64,000 nucleotides of DNA from an uncultured cyanobacterium. Lineage in GTDB: Bacteria > Cyanobacteriota > Cyanobacteriia > Cyanobacteriales > Nostocaceae. Position 1 is the first letter of the stretch; each line of letters opens with the position of its first letter. The stretch is from contig CAIVAU010000259.1 of the NCBI GenBank assembly GCA_903903925.1, positions 121,051 through 185,050 on the forward strand. The letters run 5' to 3'. The notes beneath the pieces are model-generated. The model did no database searches, was not told where the DNA came from, and saw only the letters and a list, made by a program, of their open reading frames with translations. Both the position numbers and the translations under genes were made by a program. This document shows positions 45,812 through 55,400 of this stretch, in pieces.

Positions 45812-46080
45812 TCACCACAAGAATATAGGACTAGTATTTGATTTTTGAAAAAGCGCTAAATCGCAAGTCCTCTCTGGCAACCGGTTCAACCACTTTATAG
45901 CGCCAAGACGGTAAATTAATTTCAGAAAATAAGTTTTATCATGCTTAATTTGTTGAATTAAACTATTCTCTAAGTCAAAAAATAAGATATTACTGTACCC
46001 TGGAAGGAGCATCGGCAGATGGTCATGGTGTACTGGGAGTAAGCGTGCTTTTGGCTCTAAATAATGACTTAAAGTTAGGG
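45812..46080 (-). pseudogene. C-terminal remnant of a GT39-like gene
   Basis: The minus-strand frame running from about 46080 reads LSHYLEPKARLLPVHHDHLPML, matching the tail of the GT39-like protein at 40018-41583 (LSRYLEPKVHLLLGQFNPLPM), then continues 60 residues to 45812. No start or membrane part is present; the frame enters directly from the last codons of the flippase gene. I infer the end of a lost paralogue. Between 45714 and 45812 nothing else was seen. Confidence 0.65.
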
Positions 46081-47481
46081 TTGCGAACCATCTTCAGGAG
46101 TTGCAACACTACCGTTTTTCACCGCCTCAAGTTCTGGCTGATTTCTCAAGCTAAATAAACCTGAAAAAATCGAAGGGTTAATTTCAATGTTTTTGATCAC
46201 CAAAATATTCAACCAAATATTCAACACCACCATCGTAAATGTCGTTGCCATTGCCGCTCCAATTGTGCCAAAAACTGGAATGGCGATCGCATTCAAAACC
46301 AGATGCATTAAAGTTGCCCACCCAAAGGCAACAACAGACTTGTTTTGATGACCCGTCATCGCCGTCAAAAAGTAAACCGGACCAGATAAAACATTCACCA
46401 ATTGCCCCAAAACTAAAATCTTGAGTTCCCAATCAGCCACAATAAACTCTGAACCGAAAATTCCTAACGCTGGTTGAGCAAACACAATCAAAATGAAGGC
46501 AATAGCAAGCGAAGGCCAAAAAATCCTCAATGCTACAACAGACACAAGCTGTTGCAAACCCTGGCGATCCTTTTGGGCATAAAAGCTAGCATACATCGGT
46601 GCTGCTACCATATTCATGGTCGGCAACATGAATATGGTCCACGTAGAGGTTCTGATGGCTGCACTGTAAATTGCTGCATCCTCTGGTCCAAGTATCGAAC
46701 CCACCATCACAATATCGGTTTGACTCAAGATTATCGAAAATGCCCCTTGCAGAAACAAAGGCAGCGCAACCCCTATCCACTCTCGGATAGCATAAACTGG
46801 ACTAGCTGGTTCAAACTCCTTGTTAAACTGCTTCCACAATACCCATAATTGAAATACAATTACGAACAACAACGCCAAGGATGCTGCGCTAATCATGGGT
46901 ATACTGGTAAGGGAATGGTTGGTTTGCCATAGAAAAAATCCACCAGCAAGCACTAAAGAAGGCCAAATGACTCTGTAGGGTGCAAAAGCCAGAGTGAGGT
47001 CATCTACAGCCCTAGCCATTTCCAACTGCACCCCCGACAACGCTAAAAGTGGCACTAGCCCTAGCCCAATCCCAACTAGCATTGGCGTTGTGTAAGTAAA
47101 GCTGCGGTAATGGTCGAGCAGCAACACTATCCCTATTGCAGCTAAGCTCAGCACCACACCTGCTAGCACCGTCAGCAGCCAGCTAATACGAACAATCCCC
47201 TGCAAATATTCCCACTGTTGTTTAACTCGATACTCTAAGATAAAGCGCAAAACAGTATGTGGCCAACCAAATTCCGCCACAATTGCCAACAACAGTGTCC
47301 AAGACATGACATATTCATAGATGCCATACTCATTCTTGCCCATCCATTGTGCTAAAAACACCTGCATTAAGTAGCTCAAAGCCATCCCAACAACTTGTAA
47401 AGTTAAAACAATAATCGTGTCTCTAGATAAGGTTTCTATATTGAGGTTTACCTTTTTTTCTAAAACAGAGGTTTGACTCAT
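46075..47481 (-). CDS. MATE/Wzx-type polysaccharide flippase
   Basis: A 468-residue membrane protein with about 12-14 hydrophobic segments. The opening LSRDTIIVLTLQVVGMALSYLMQVFLAQWMGKNEYGIYEYVMSWTLLLAIVAEFGWPHTVLRFI is typical of the polysaccharide-synthesis (Wzx) branch of the MOP superfamily. These proteins flip lipid-linked sugars or export metabolites. It faces the plus-arm tailoring genes, so it could export or flip the product or be an unrelated surface-polysaccharide gene. Confidence 0.85.
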   Translation of the reverse strand: MSQTSVLEKKVNLNIETLSRDTIIVLTLQVVGMALSYLMQVFLAQWMGKNEYGIYEYVMSWTLLLAIVAEFGWPHTVLRFILEYRVKQQWEYLQGIVRISWLLTVLAGVVLSLAAIGIVLLLDHYRSFTYTTPMLVGIGLGLVPLLALSGVQLEMARAVDDLTLAFAPYRVIWPSLVLAGGFFLWQTNHSLTSIPMISAASLALLFVIVFQLWVLWKQFNKEFEPASPVYAIREWIGVALPLFLQGAFSIILSQTDIVMVGSILGPEDAAIYSAAIRTSTWTIFMLPTMNMVAAPMYASFYAQKDRQGLQQLVSVVALRIFWPSLAIAFILIVFAQPALGIFGSEFIVADWELKILVLGQLVNVLSGPVYFLTAMTGHQNKSVVAFGWATLMHLVLNAIAIPVFGTIGAAMATTFTMVVLNIWLNILVIKNIEINPSIFSGLFSLRNQPELEAVKNGSVATPEDGSQP

Positions 47482-47522
47482 AAAAATTAATTAAGTTACG
47501 CGCTTACATCGCTAATTAAAAC

Positions 47523-47945
47523 ATGTTTGCACAAGGCGCAAACGATTACCCGTGGAATCAACTAAATATACGACAGAAAGTTACAATACCTTTGCCAAAA
47601 ATAAAGAGCGCTTTTTGTAGTAGAGTTGTTGTTTACCACAACGCCAACTCGAAACTAGCAAAAAGCCCAGCAAAACGCTCTGGAATGTTGGGTCGTAAAG
47701 GAAAGCTGGAGATATCCCTCAAGGACGTCACTTTAGTGAGTGGCGAACGAGTCTCTCTTCGAGCCGAGCAAAAAGGTGGCGGCGGCACATCTGGAGGAAT
47801 CATTGCCCTGGCAGTCGTGATTACTCCTTTGGCTTTACTATTTAAGGGCAAGAATAGAACCTATGAAGCAGGCACCGAGGTTCTGGCGTTTGTAGATGGT
47901 AATTTTAAGCTTGAGCCGGATAAATTTAAACCGAGATTCAGGTAG
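47523..47945 (+). CDS. Hypothetical protein, perhaps truncated
   Basis: A 140-residue basic protein. The second half (GKLEISLKDVTLVSGERVSLRAEQKGGGGTSGGIIALAVVITPLALLFKGKNRTYEAGTEVLAFVDGNFKL) looks like the C-terminal end of a family of larger exported proteins with a glycine-rich hinge, one hydrophobic segment and a final beta-rich part with AGTEVLAFV. The first 50 residues look unlike a natural start, so the gene may have lost its 5' part. Function unknown. It starts only 41 bp from the divergent flippase start. Confidence 0.4.
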   Translation: MFAQGANDYPWNQLNIRQKVTIPLPKIKSAFCSRVVVYHNANSKLAKSPAKRSGMLGRKGKLEISLKDVTLVSGERVSLRAEQKGGGGTSGGIIALAVVITPLALLFKGKNRTYEAGTEVLAFVDGNFKLEPDKFKPRFR

Positions 47946-48134
47946 AACATTACAAGCTATTTTCCCTTAATATTCAATTCCGACTCCTCATCACTTCTGG
48001 AATTTTGCCCTCTGCCTTACCCCAACCTAGATCACGTTTGGTTGTGAGATTTTCTCATTGACTTGATTTTGTCAAGGCTAGCAGGGTAAGTTTAAATGTC
48101 TACATATTGGTAAAAAAGCCCTAAAAGAGAAAAT

Positions 48135-48614
48135 ATGGACAAAACACAAGCCTTTGCAATTCTTGCAGCCGTCCCGGAGATACATTTACTTTCTGGGGTA
48201 GAGACAATAGCGAAGCTGAAAGATGAATCAAGCGATGAAGTCAAAATTGCCTTTGGGAGCATGGCTTTCGAGTTATTTCGCCAAATCGATCAGTTACGAA
48301 ACAATAAAGCTGTAGAAATGTTCATTTACGCTTCCAACCCAGCCGGAGATCAACCCCTCAACTCGAAGGTATCTTGGCAGGGTTTATATATTGGTCATTC
48401 TCCTTCCCGAAACGGCAGATATTCAGGTAAAGCTAGGTTTCGTCCACCCTCTACTGCAACTGACAAGCCAACTTGGGCAATCTTTTGGGAATTGCAAGAA
48501 TTACACCCCCTCAGTTCGCCGATTGCTATCGCTTCTTTGAAAGGATTGGGCAAAAAATCTAATCTTACTTCCCGCTTCATTCCTGAAGATCCACTTTTAA
48601 TAGAATATCTGTGA
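48135..48614 (+). CDS. Hypothetical protein
   Basis: A 159-residue soluble protein, well-formed frame with ATG 48135. Notable parts are VKIAFGSMAFELFRQIDQLRN (helix) and the tail KPTWAIFWELQELHPLSSPIAIASLKGLGKKSNL. No signal, membrane segment or known motif is visible. It stands alone between a hypothetical gene and the convergent Ca2+/H+ antiporter. I do not recognise it. Confidence 0.55.
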   Translation: MDKTQAFAILAAVPEIHLLSGVETIAKLKDESSDEVKIAFGSMAFELFRQIDQLRNNKAVEMFIYASNPAGDQPLNSKVSWQGLYIGHSPSRNGRYSGKARFRPPSTATDKPTWAIFWELQELHPLSSPIAIASLKGLGKKSNLTSRFIPEDPLLIEYL

Positions 48615-48634
48615 AAAATAATTAAGCTTATCGG

Positions 48635-49723
48635 TCAAGAATGGAAGTAAAATGCTGTTGCTAAAACGGCATAGGTGATAAGCAATAAAACTCCCTCTAA
48701 CCAGTTGGTTCTACCATCGCTGCTGATTGAATTAGTACTCACCACAGCCATAGCAACCGCCACAATTTCAAAAGGATTGAAGCTCAAATTCATTGGTTGA
48801 CCAATTGACCAACCAACTAAAACTAGAACCGGAGCTACAAACAAGGCTATTTGCAAACTAGAGCCTATCGCTACAGCAACAGCTACCTCCATTTTGTTTT
48901 TAACTGCGAAAGTAATACAAGTGATAAACTCGACTATGCCACCAAAAATGGGAATAAGAATGACACCTGTAAATAGTCTGGTTAAACCTAGAGTAGAAAT
49001 AGTTTTCTCTAGACTATCAACAAGAATTTCAGACACAAATACAAGCACTAAAGTACAAATTAGCAGCGCACCCATCTGTAGCCATAGATCAGCTTTTGCT
49101 GAAGGAGATTCATCAACATCATTGCTCTCAGCATCATCTATTAAATAGAGGTGTTTGTGAGTTCTCATCGAGAACAGTAACATTAGAAAGTAAAATGTAA
49201 GTAACAATATTGAGGCTGCATAGGAAAAATTATTTAGAGTTGATATTTCTAAGCCCCTAGAAGTTAATTGTATCGCAGTAGGTGTGATTAAAACAATGAC
49301 TGCTAAAGTCAAAGAGGAAGCATTAAGACGAGCAACAATTGGCGAGAAACTTTGTTCACTAAAACGTAACCCACCAAGGAAAATAGCCAGCCCCAAGGCA
49401 AGAAGCAAATTTGCAATGATCGATCCTGTTAAGCTGGCTTTAACGACATCAACCAAACCAGCCCGGAGAGCAACAATTGAGACTATCATCTCTGTAGCAT
49501 TACCAAAAGTTGCATTGAGTAAGCCCCCAAAAGTTGGCCCAATAACGGTTGCGATCTTTTCAGTAGAATTAGCTATTAATGCCGCCAATGGAACAATTGC
49601 CAGACCAGAAGTAATAAAAATGACTAAAGGATTTAGATGCAGCCATTGTGCGATCGCTGAAATTGGCACAAAAACCAGCATCGATAACAAAATTGCATTT
49701 TTCTTTGTCATCTTTGTCCTCAA
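48635..49723 (-). CDS. Ca2+/H+ antiporter (CAX family)
   Basis: A 362-residue protein with about 11 membrane segments and the two CaCA alpha-repeats: GPTFGGLLNATFGNATEMIVSIVALRAG (first) and GVILIPIFGGIVEFITCITFAVKNKMEVAVAVAIGSSLQIALFVAPVLVLVG (second), each with the conserved G-N-A-T-E or G-G-I-V-E core. An acidic loop (LIDDAESNDVDESPSA) separates the halves. It exchanges cytoplasmic Ca2+ for protons. ATG 49723 is one of several in-frame choices; ATG at 49711 (MTKKNA) is also possible. Heptamer repeats lie directly upstream. Confidence 0.9.
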   Translation of the reverse strand: MRTKMTKKNAILLSMLVFVPISAIAQWLHLNPLVIFITSGLAIVPLAALIANSTEKIATVIGPTFGGLLNATFGNATEMIVSIVALRAGLVDVVKASLTGSIIANLLLALGLAIFLGGLRFSEQSFSPIVARLNASSLTLAVIVLITPTAIQLTSRGLEISTLNNFSYAASILLLTFYFLMLLFSMRTHKHLYLIDDAESNDVDESPSAKADLWLQMGALLICTLVLVFVSEILVDSLEKTISTLGLTRLFTGVILIPIFGGIVEFITCITFAVKNKMEVAVAVAIGSSLQIALFVAPVLVLVGWSIGQPMNLSFNPFEIVAVAMAVVSTNSISSDGRTNWLEGVLLLITYAVLATAFYFHS

Positions 49724-49737
49724 AAATGATATTTTAC

Positions 49738-49945
<208 letters not shown>

Positions 49946-49953
49946 TTCTGACA

Positions 49954-51639
49954 TTAAAACAAGTCCAAATCCGTCACTGCGCCAAGACTGCTGGAAGATA
50001 CTAACTTAGTATATTTTGCCAGCACACCAGTAGTGTAACGTGGTGGGCGCGGTTGCCAATTGGCATGACGGCGAGCTAACTCTTCATCGGATACTTGCAG
50101 TTGCAATAACCGGGCGTGGGCATCAATAGTGATGGTGTCGCCTTCTTCTACTAGGGCGATCGCACCCCCAACGGCTGCTTCTGGTGCAACGTGACCAACC
50201 ACCATCCCGTAAGTACCGCCGGAGAAGCGTCCATCGGTGATCAGTCCCACAGAATCACCTAAACCAGCACCGATAATAGCAGAAGTGGGAGCTAGCATTT
50301 CCCGCATACCGGGACCACCCTTAGGCCCTTCGTAGCGGATCACCAGGATATCTCCAGGGTTGATTTTTTTTGCCAGAATTGCCTCTAAACAGGATTCCTC
50401 AGATTCAAAAACTCGTGCTGGCCCACTCATTTTCGGCGTTTTGACTCCGGTAATTTTTGCAACAGCACCTTCTGCTGCCAGATTACCTTTGAGAATCGCT
50501 AAGTGTCCTTGGGAATACATCGGATTGTTCCAAGGACGGATCACATCTTGATTGATAGGTGGTTCTTCTGGCACTTCTGCCAAGACTTCAGCAATAGTTT
50601 GACCTGTGATGGTGAGGCAGTCCCGATGTAACAAGTCATGCACAAGTAGCATTTTCATGACTTGAGGAATACCACCAGCTTGATGTAGATCCGTGGCTAC
50701 GTACTTCCCGCTTGGTTTTAAATCACACAAGACAGGGACACGGGCGCGGATAGCTTCAAAGTCATCGAGGGAAAGTTCGACACCAGCCGCGTGGGCGATC
50801 GCCAGGAAATGTAACACCGCATTCGTAGAACCACCTACTGCCATCACGACAGAGATAGCATTTTCGATAGATTTACGGGTGATGATCTGGCGGGGTAAGA
50901 TTTGATGACGAATTGCTTCTACTAAGACAAATGCTGATTTTTCAGTACTGTCTGCCTTTTCAGCATCTTCTGCTGCCATTGTAGAAGAATAAGGCAAACT
51001 CATTCCCATAGCTTCTATCGCACTAGACATGGTATTTGCCGTGAACATTCCACCACAGGAACCGGCACCTGGACAGGCGTGACGTTCGACTTCTAGGAGT
51101 TCTTGCTCATCTATTTTCCCGGCGCTGTATTGACCTACAGCTTCAAAAGAACTAACAACTGTCAGGTCACGTCCTTGGTAGTGTCCAGGTTTGATGGTAC
51201 CACCGTAGACAAAGATGGCGGGCATGTTCAGGCGAGAGATCGCAATCAACGCCCCAGGCATATTCTTATCGCAACCGCCGATCGCGATCACCCCATCCAA
51301 ACTTTGCCCATTGCAAACCGTATCAATGGAGTCAGCAATGACTTCCCTTGATACTAGGGAATATTTCATCCCTTCAGTTCCCATGCTGATACCATCACTG
51401 ATCGTAATTGTACCAAACATTTGCGGCATTGCTCCCGCGTTTTTAATCCCAACTTCTGCCCTTTGCGCTAGGATGTTGATCCCCATGTTACAGGGGGTGA
51501 TAGTGCTGTAACCGTTGGCAATACCCACAATGGCTTTGGCGAAATCTTCATTTTGAAAACCAACCGCACGCAGCATTGCTCGATTGGGCGATCGCTGTAC
51601 ACCTTGTGTGACAATTCGGCTTCTGAAATTATCTGACAT
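49954..51639 (-). CDS. ilvD: Dihydroxy-acid dehydratase
   Basis: IlvD of 561 residues, the usual length. It dehydrates 2,3-dihydroxy-isovalerate and -methylvalerate in valine, leucine and isoleucine synthesis. Fe-S ligand cysteines are in IGGCDKNMPG and HACPGAGSCGGMFTANTMSSA, and the C-terminal GLITDGRFSGGTYGMVVGHVAPEA holds the catalytic serine region. ATG 51639 with MSDNFRSRIVTQGVQRSPNRAMLRAVGF is the normal start. A palindrome at 51706-51720, about 67 bp before the start, may be its operator. Confidence 0.96.
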   Translation of the reverse strand: MSDNFRSRIVTQGVQRSPNRAMLRAVGFQNEDFAKAIVGIANGYSTITPCNMGINILAQRAEVGIKNAGAMPQMFGTITISDGISMGTEGMKYSLVSREVIADSIDTVCNGQSLDGVIAIGGCDKNMPGALIAISRLNMPAIFVYGGTIKPGHYQGRDLTVVSSFEAVGQYSAGKIDEQELLEVERHACPGAGSCGGMFTANTMSSAIEAMGMSLPYSSTMAAEDAEKADSTEKSAFVLVEAIRHQILPRQIITRKSIENAISVVMAVGGSTNAVLHFLAIAHAAGVELSLDDFEAIRARVPVLCDLKPSGKYVATDLHQAGGIPQVMKMLLVHDLLHRDCLTITGQTIAEVLAEVPEEPPINQDVIRPWNNPMYSQGHLAILKGNLAAEGAVAKITGVKTPKMSGPARVFESEESCLEAILAKKINPGDILVIRYEGPKGGPGMREMLAPTSAIIGAGLGDSVGLITDGRFSGGTYGMVVGHVAPEAAVGGAIALVEEGDTITIDAHARLLQLQVSDEELARRHANWQPRPPRYTTGVLAKYTKLVSSSSLGAVTDLDLF

Positions 51640-51705
51640 TTTGATTCCCCTGTCGCTACTAGCGTTTTTCCGTGATTATTTCAAAGTATCAGATATTTTG
51701 AAAAC

Positions 51706-51720
51706 TTGCCATTTTGGCAA
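51706..51720. promoter_or_regulatory. Palindrome TTGCCA-N3-TGGCAA, copy 1
   Basis: A perfect 6+6 dyad, 67 bp upstream of the ilvD start. The same dyad with the same following bases (CCAAGCT, TTAA, CTCAG) recurs at 52108-52122 ahead of the second small RNA. Its size and symmetry fit a dimeric repressor site; the regulator is unknown. Confidence 0.5.
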
Positions 51721-51784
51721 CCAAGCTCTTAATTTCTCAGTTACTTTATAGAAGGTAAACGACTTCAAGGGTGTTGTTATCGGG

Positions 51785-51832
51785 GTGTATCACAATCATA
51801 ATTTTAGCTTGTGATACACTTTTTAAAAAGTG
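51785..51832. repeat. Two adjoining inverted repeats
   Basis: GTGTATCACAA (51785-51795) and TTGTGATACAC (51809-51819) form an 11-bp stem with a 13-base loop. Overlapping its end is the 16-bp palindrome CACTTTTTAAAAAGTG (51817-51832). This block is present only before the first of the two small RNAs. Possible operator or minus-strand leader structure for ilvD. Confidence 0.5.
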
Positions 51833-51913
51833 ATTTTCAGGTAAATAATGAAGTATATCTAAAAATTAGATGCCAATTATTTATCTGAATACATAAAAAT
51901 AAATAATTTAGAT

Positions 51914-51940
51914 TTGCATTTGCTGCACTAGGAATATCAA
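51914..51940 (+). promoter_or_regulatory. Promoter of small RNA 1
   Basis: -35-like TTGCAT (51914-51919), 15-bp spacer, -10-like TATCAA (51935-51940), and six bases later the ACAGAC that opens the RNA. The AGGAATAT before and across the -10 is kept in the second copy. Confidence 0.5.
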
Positions 51941-51946
51941 ATCAGT

Positions 51947-52083
51947 ACAGACGTTGTCGTTGACCTACACGTTAGCCCCCTAAATAACGGGCAAGGTCTG
52001 TATATATTCCTGACTCTTCAGCAGCAAATGTCTGGGTGGGAGCGATAAAGCGATTGATATGCTTGCTCCCACCCTTTCTTTTT
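51947..52083 (+). ncRNA. Tandem small RNA, copy 1
   Basis: About 137 bases. ACAGAC (51947-51952) pairs with GTCTGT (51996-52001), extended by TTG/CAA after one mismatch, closing a loop with the conserved TTGACCTACAC and CCCC-AAATAACGGGC. A linker follows, then a terminator hairpin GGGTGGGAGC/GCTCCCACCC (52034-52043 and 52065-52074) and a T-rich tail (52075-52083). No open frame of note. Family unknown to me. Its twin is at 52276. Confidence 0.7.
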
Positions 52084-52107
52084 GATTTGTTTAAACAATT
52101 TGGAAAG

Positions 52108-52122
52108 TTGCCAAAATGGCAA
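52108..52122. promoter_or_regulatory. Palindrome TTGCCA-N3-TGGCAA, copy 2
   Basis: Same dyad as at 51706 (here inside GTTGCCAAAATGGCAAC, giving 7-bp arms), about 120 bp before the promoter of small RNA 2. The conserved flank shows that both belong to one duplicated unit. Confidence 0.5.
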
Positions 52123-52241
52123 CCAAGCTTTGATTAACTCAGCTAAATTGTAAATGTAAGCGAAGGTTAGGAGTTAGAAGTATAGTCATTCCAGAGAAAG
52201 GCTGTAAGAATTTTCTAGGCAAACAAATATTAATCATAAGT

Positions 52242-52269
52242 TTGTCATTTCCCGCTCAAGGAATATTAA
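52242..52269 (+). promoter_or_regulatory. Promoter of small RNA 2
   Basis: -35-like TTGTCA (52242-52247), 16-bp spacer, -10-like TATTAA (52264-52269), and again exactly six bases to ACAGAC. Confidence 0.5.
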
Positions 52270-52275
52270 GTATGT

Positions 52276-52416
52276 ACAGACATTGTGGTTGACCTACACA
52301 TTTACCCCCCAAATAACGGGCAGTGTCTGTAGATAGTATATTTCTGATCGCTAAGTGCGGTAAATGGCATAGTGGGAGTTGGAAAGGCGCATGGTATGCC
52401 TCCTCCCACTTTTTAT
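52276..52416 (+). ncRNA. Tandem small RNA, copy 2
   Basis: About 141 bases with the same plan as copy 1. ACAGACA/TGTCTGT (52276-52282 and 52324-52330) closes the 5' domain; where copy 1 has a G-G mismatch this copy has an A-T pair. The loop keeps TTGACCTACAC and CCCC-AAATAACGGGC. The linker has diverged, but the terminator hairpin GTGGGAG/CTCCCAC (52372-52378 and 52403-52409) plus TTTTT is kept. It ends 14 bp before the convergent kinase stop. Confidence 0.7.
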
Positions 52417-52429
52417 TTATCATTTTTAA

Positions 52430-55400
52430 TTAAAGAATTGGTAAGGAAATGATAAATTCAGTTCCCTGACTAGGTATAGAATTAACAGCGAGGGTTCCGT
52501 TGTGTTTTTCTACTATAATTTGCTGAGCGATCGCCAACCCTAACCCCGTGCCTTTTTTCACGGCTTTAGTAGTAAATAAATGGTCAAATATTTTTTGTTT
52601 GACTTGTTCATCCATACCAACTCCATTATCAGAAATAGTAACTTGAAAGAGGTTATCTCTGACTGAAGTCGTGATTGTAATCCGGTTAGGATTGGCTTTA
52701 ATCTCCTCAAAACTGCGTTCTATATTGGATTCTTCTAGTGCATCAATAGCATTTGCCAATATATTCATAAAGACTTGATTTAATTGCCCAGGAAAACATT
52801 CAATTTCAGGTAAATTACCATAGTTTGTCGTGACTTCAATCACTGGGCGTTGGTTGTTAGCTTTGAGGCGATGTTTCAGAATAAGAATTGTGCTATCAAT
52901 GCCAGAGTGGATGTTAAATGGTACTTTATAATCTTTATCATCACGGGAGAAAGTGCGGAGACTCGTACTGATATTCTCTAGGCGCTCGCACGCCATAGTC
53001 ATGGAATCAATCATATTGGGCAAATCCGCTAAGCTATATTTCAAGTCAATTTTTTTGGCATGTTTGATAATTTCATCACTTGGATTTCCTAGAGTTTGTT
53101 GATATAGGTTTAAATGTTCAAAAATATCTGCAATCATGGGTTTAGCTTGTTCAAGGCTGGCAGAAATAAAGCCTAAAGGGTTATTCATTTCATGGGCAAC
53201 ACCTGCAACTAAATTACCTAAAGCCGACATTTTCTCACTTTGGATGATTTGTAATTGAGCTTGCTGTAAATCTTGTAATGCAAGTCTGGCTTGTTGATAA
53301 AGTCGAGCGTTTTCTAATGAGATTGCTGCTTGGGAAGAAAGTAGATTTATCACTTGTAGGCGTTCGGTCGTAAACACCCCGCAAGTGAGCCGATTCTCTA
53401 GATAGAGAATCCCTACCAAATGCCCCTGGTTAATAATAGGTGTACATAAGACACTTTGGGGTTGATGTTGCAGCATGTATTCCCCAATCACTCCAGGAAT
53501 ATCTGTTTGACAATTGTCTATAATAACGGTTTGTTGAATATTCTTAACGTAATTGATCAGTTTTATAGGAATATCTTGACAATCGTCTACTATTTGTGTT
53601 GTTAGGGTAGTTTGTATTTGACCTTCAGAATTGTCTTGATGATTAATCAAGGTAATTGCTCGGACTTGCCAGGTATCTTCCTCAGGGAGAATGAATACAG
53701 ATTTTTTTGCACCGGAATTTTCAAGGATGATTTTGGTGAGATTGGCGACCAGTTCATGTAACTCAATACTGCTGGATATAGTTTGAGCGGCTTTAAGGAT
53801 GGAAGTTAAATCTAGGGCAGTAGATGATAAATTTGACTGGGCTATGGTAGGTATGCTTTCATCCTGTGTAAGGTTGATTTGTTGCTGTTGTAGGATGGGT
53901 TGAAGGAGTTGGGGATAGCGTTTTTCTAAGTCCTCGGTTTTAGCATATGCGCCCCACTTAGCATAGCAATAGTATGCTTCTTGCATATATCCTTGAGCAA
54001 CTTTTTCCTTCTCCCAGTTGAGGTAGAATTTGGCAGCAAGTTTGTTTGCTAAAGCTTCTTCTTGGATGTATTCGTTAGCTTTGGCCCCAGAAATGGCGCG
54101 ATCATAGAAGTCGATAGCTTCACTGGGCTTGCCTAGTACACGCAGGTATTCAGCTTCTAGCAGGAACCGCTTATGGAGATAATTGGTGGGAGCCCTAACA
54201 GCTAGCACTGCAAGACGATGGCGATGAGTATTGACTTGGGCTAGATAAGCTTTTTGTTGAGCTTTAGTCAGATTGGGATACAGTGCCAACCTGACCAGCC
54301 CATCATAAAAATAGAAAAGAGTTTTGAGAAAAGTTCCATCTATTTTGCTCAAAAGCTTCTCGGCGATCGCAATTTGTTTGGTGGCTAGCTCGTAGCGATC
54401 AAACCAGAAAGCCAGCATAATTTTCTGTAAACTAATATAAACTTGGACTTCCGGCTCCCAAACAAGAGTCTCATCAAAAAAACGACCAACCAATTGGCAA
54501 ACATCGTCGGTTTGTGTCGTGAGATTTTCCAGAATCTGACAGAAGAGGTCTTGCAAATTAGTCATAACCCGCTGCTGAAGTTTTTCAATAGTGGGACGAC
54601 TTGCGATCGCCTCCTGTTTTAAATCCACTAGATTTCGACCGATAAAATAGCATTGTCCAAAATAGACAGTGAGATTATAGGCAGCATATTCGAGATCTCC
54701 CACTTCTAAGCTCACTTGATAGGCTTCCAACAGTAACGGTAACAACCTGTGTAGAGATTCCTTGCGATAGCCAATAAAGCGATGCCACAGAAATAGAGTC
54801 GAAGCCAATGCTGCCCTAGAAGAAGCGGTCTGATGGCATAATTCGATCGCGGCTTTACCCAGGGCATAGCCAGCATCGATCCGACCCAGCTTCTCGCAGA
54901 GCAAAAAAGCATAGATCATATAAGCCATGGATGATTTGGGAATATTGCCATACCGCAAGTACAGAGAGATACCCTGAAACGTCATAAATGGTAGTATCTC
55001 CGGCATTCCAGTGCTAGCAGCAGCGCCCATTGCACTTATCAAGTTGCAAGCGGCTAATTTGTAGGGATCGGACATGGCGGGCAATTTCAGCAAATCTCTG
55101 GGGTTTTTGCCTAACATCCGATAGACGGTGGCAAAGAATCCCAGCATAGTTTGCAGTTTGGAGGGTTTCTGAGGAAGGCGAACGCCGAAGTTAGGTAAGA
55201 CATTGCAGGCGTATTCCACCGCAGCACGAGCTTGGTTTTGCGCTGCTAGTGCTAGAATCTGAATTTCGTAAAATTTCGCCCGATCCAATAGGTGGTGGGT
55301 CTGTTGTAACCCAATTGCTAGAAGCTTTTTCAGTTGGTCATGGTTACCAGAAAGATAGGTCACTTCAGCAGCTAGTTGGTGGAGTTCGAGGCTGAGTTCG

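Noticed and set aside
51947..52416. 6S RNA, tmRNA or Yfr1
   Set aside because: None of their hallmark sequences or folds is seen in the two repeated RNAs.
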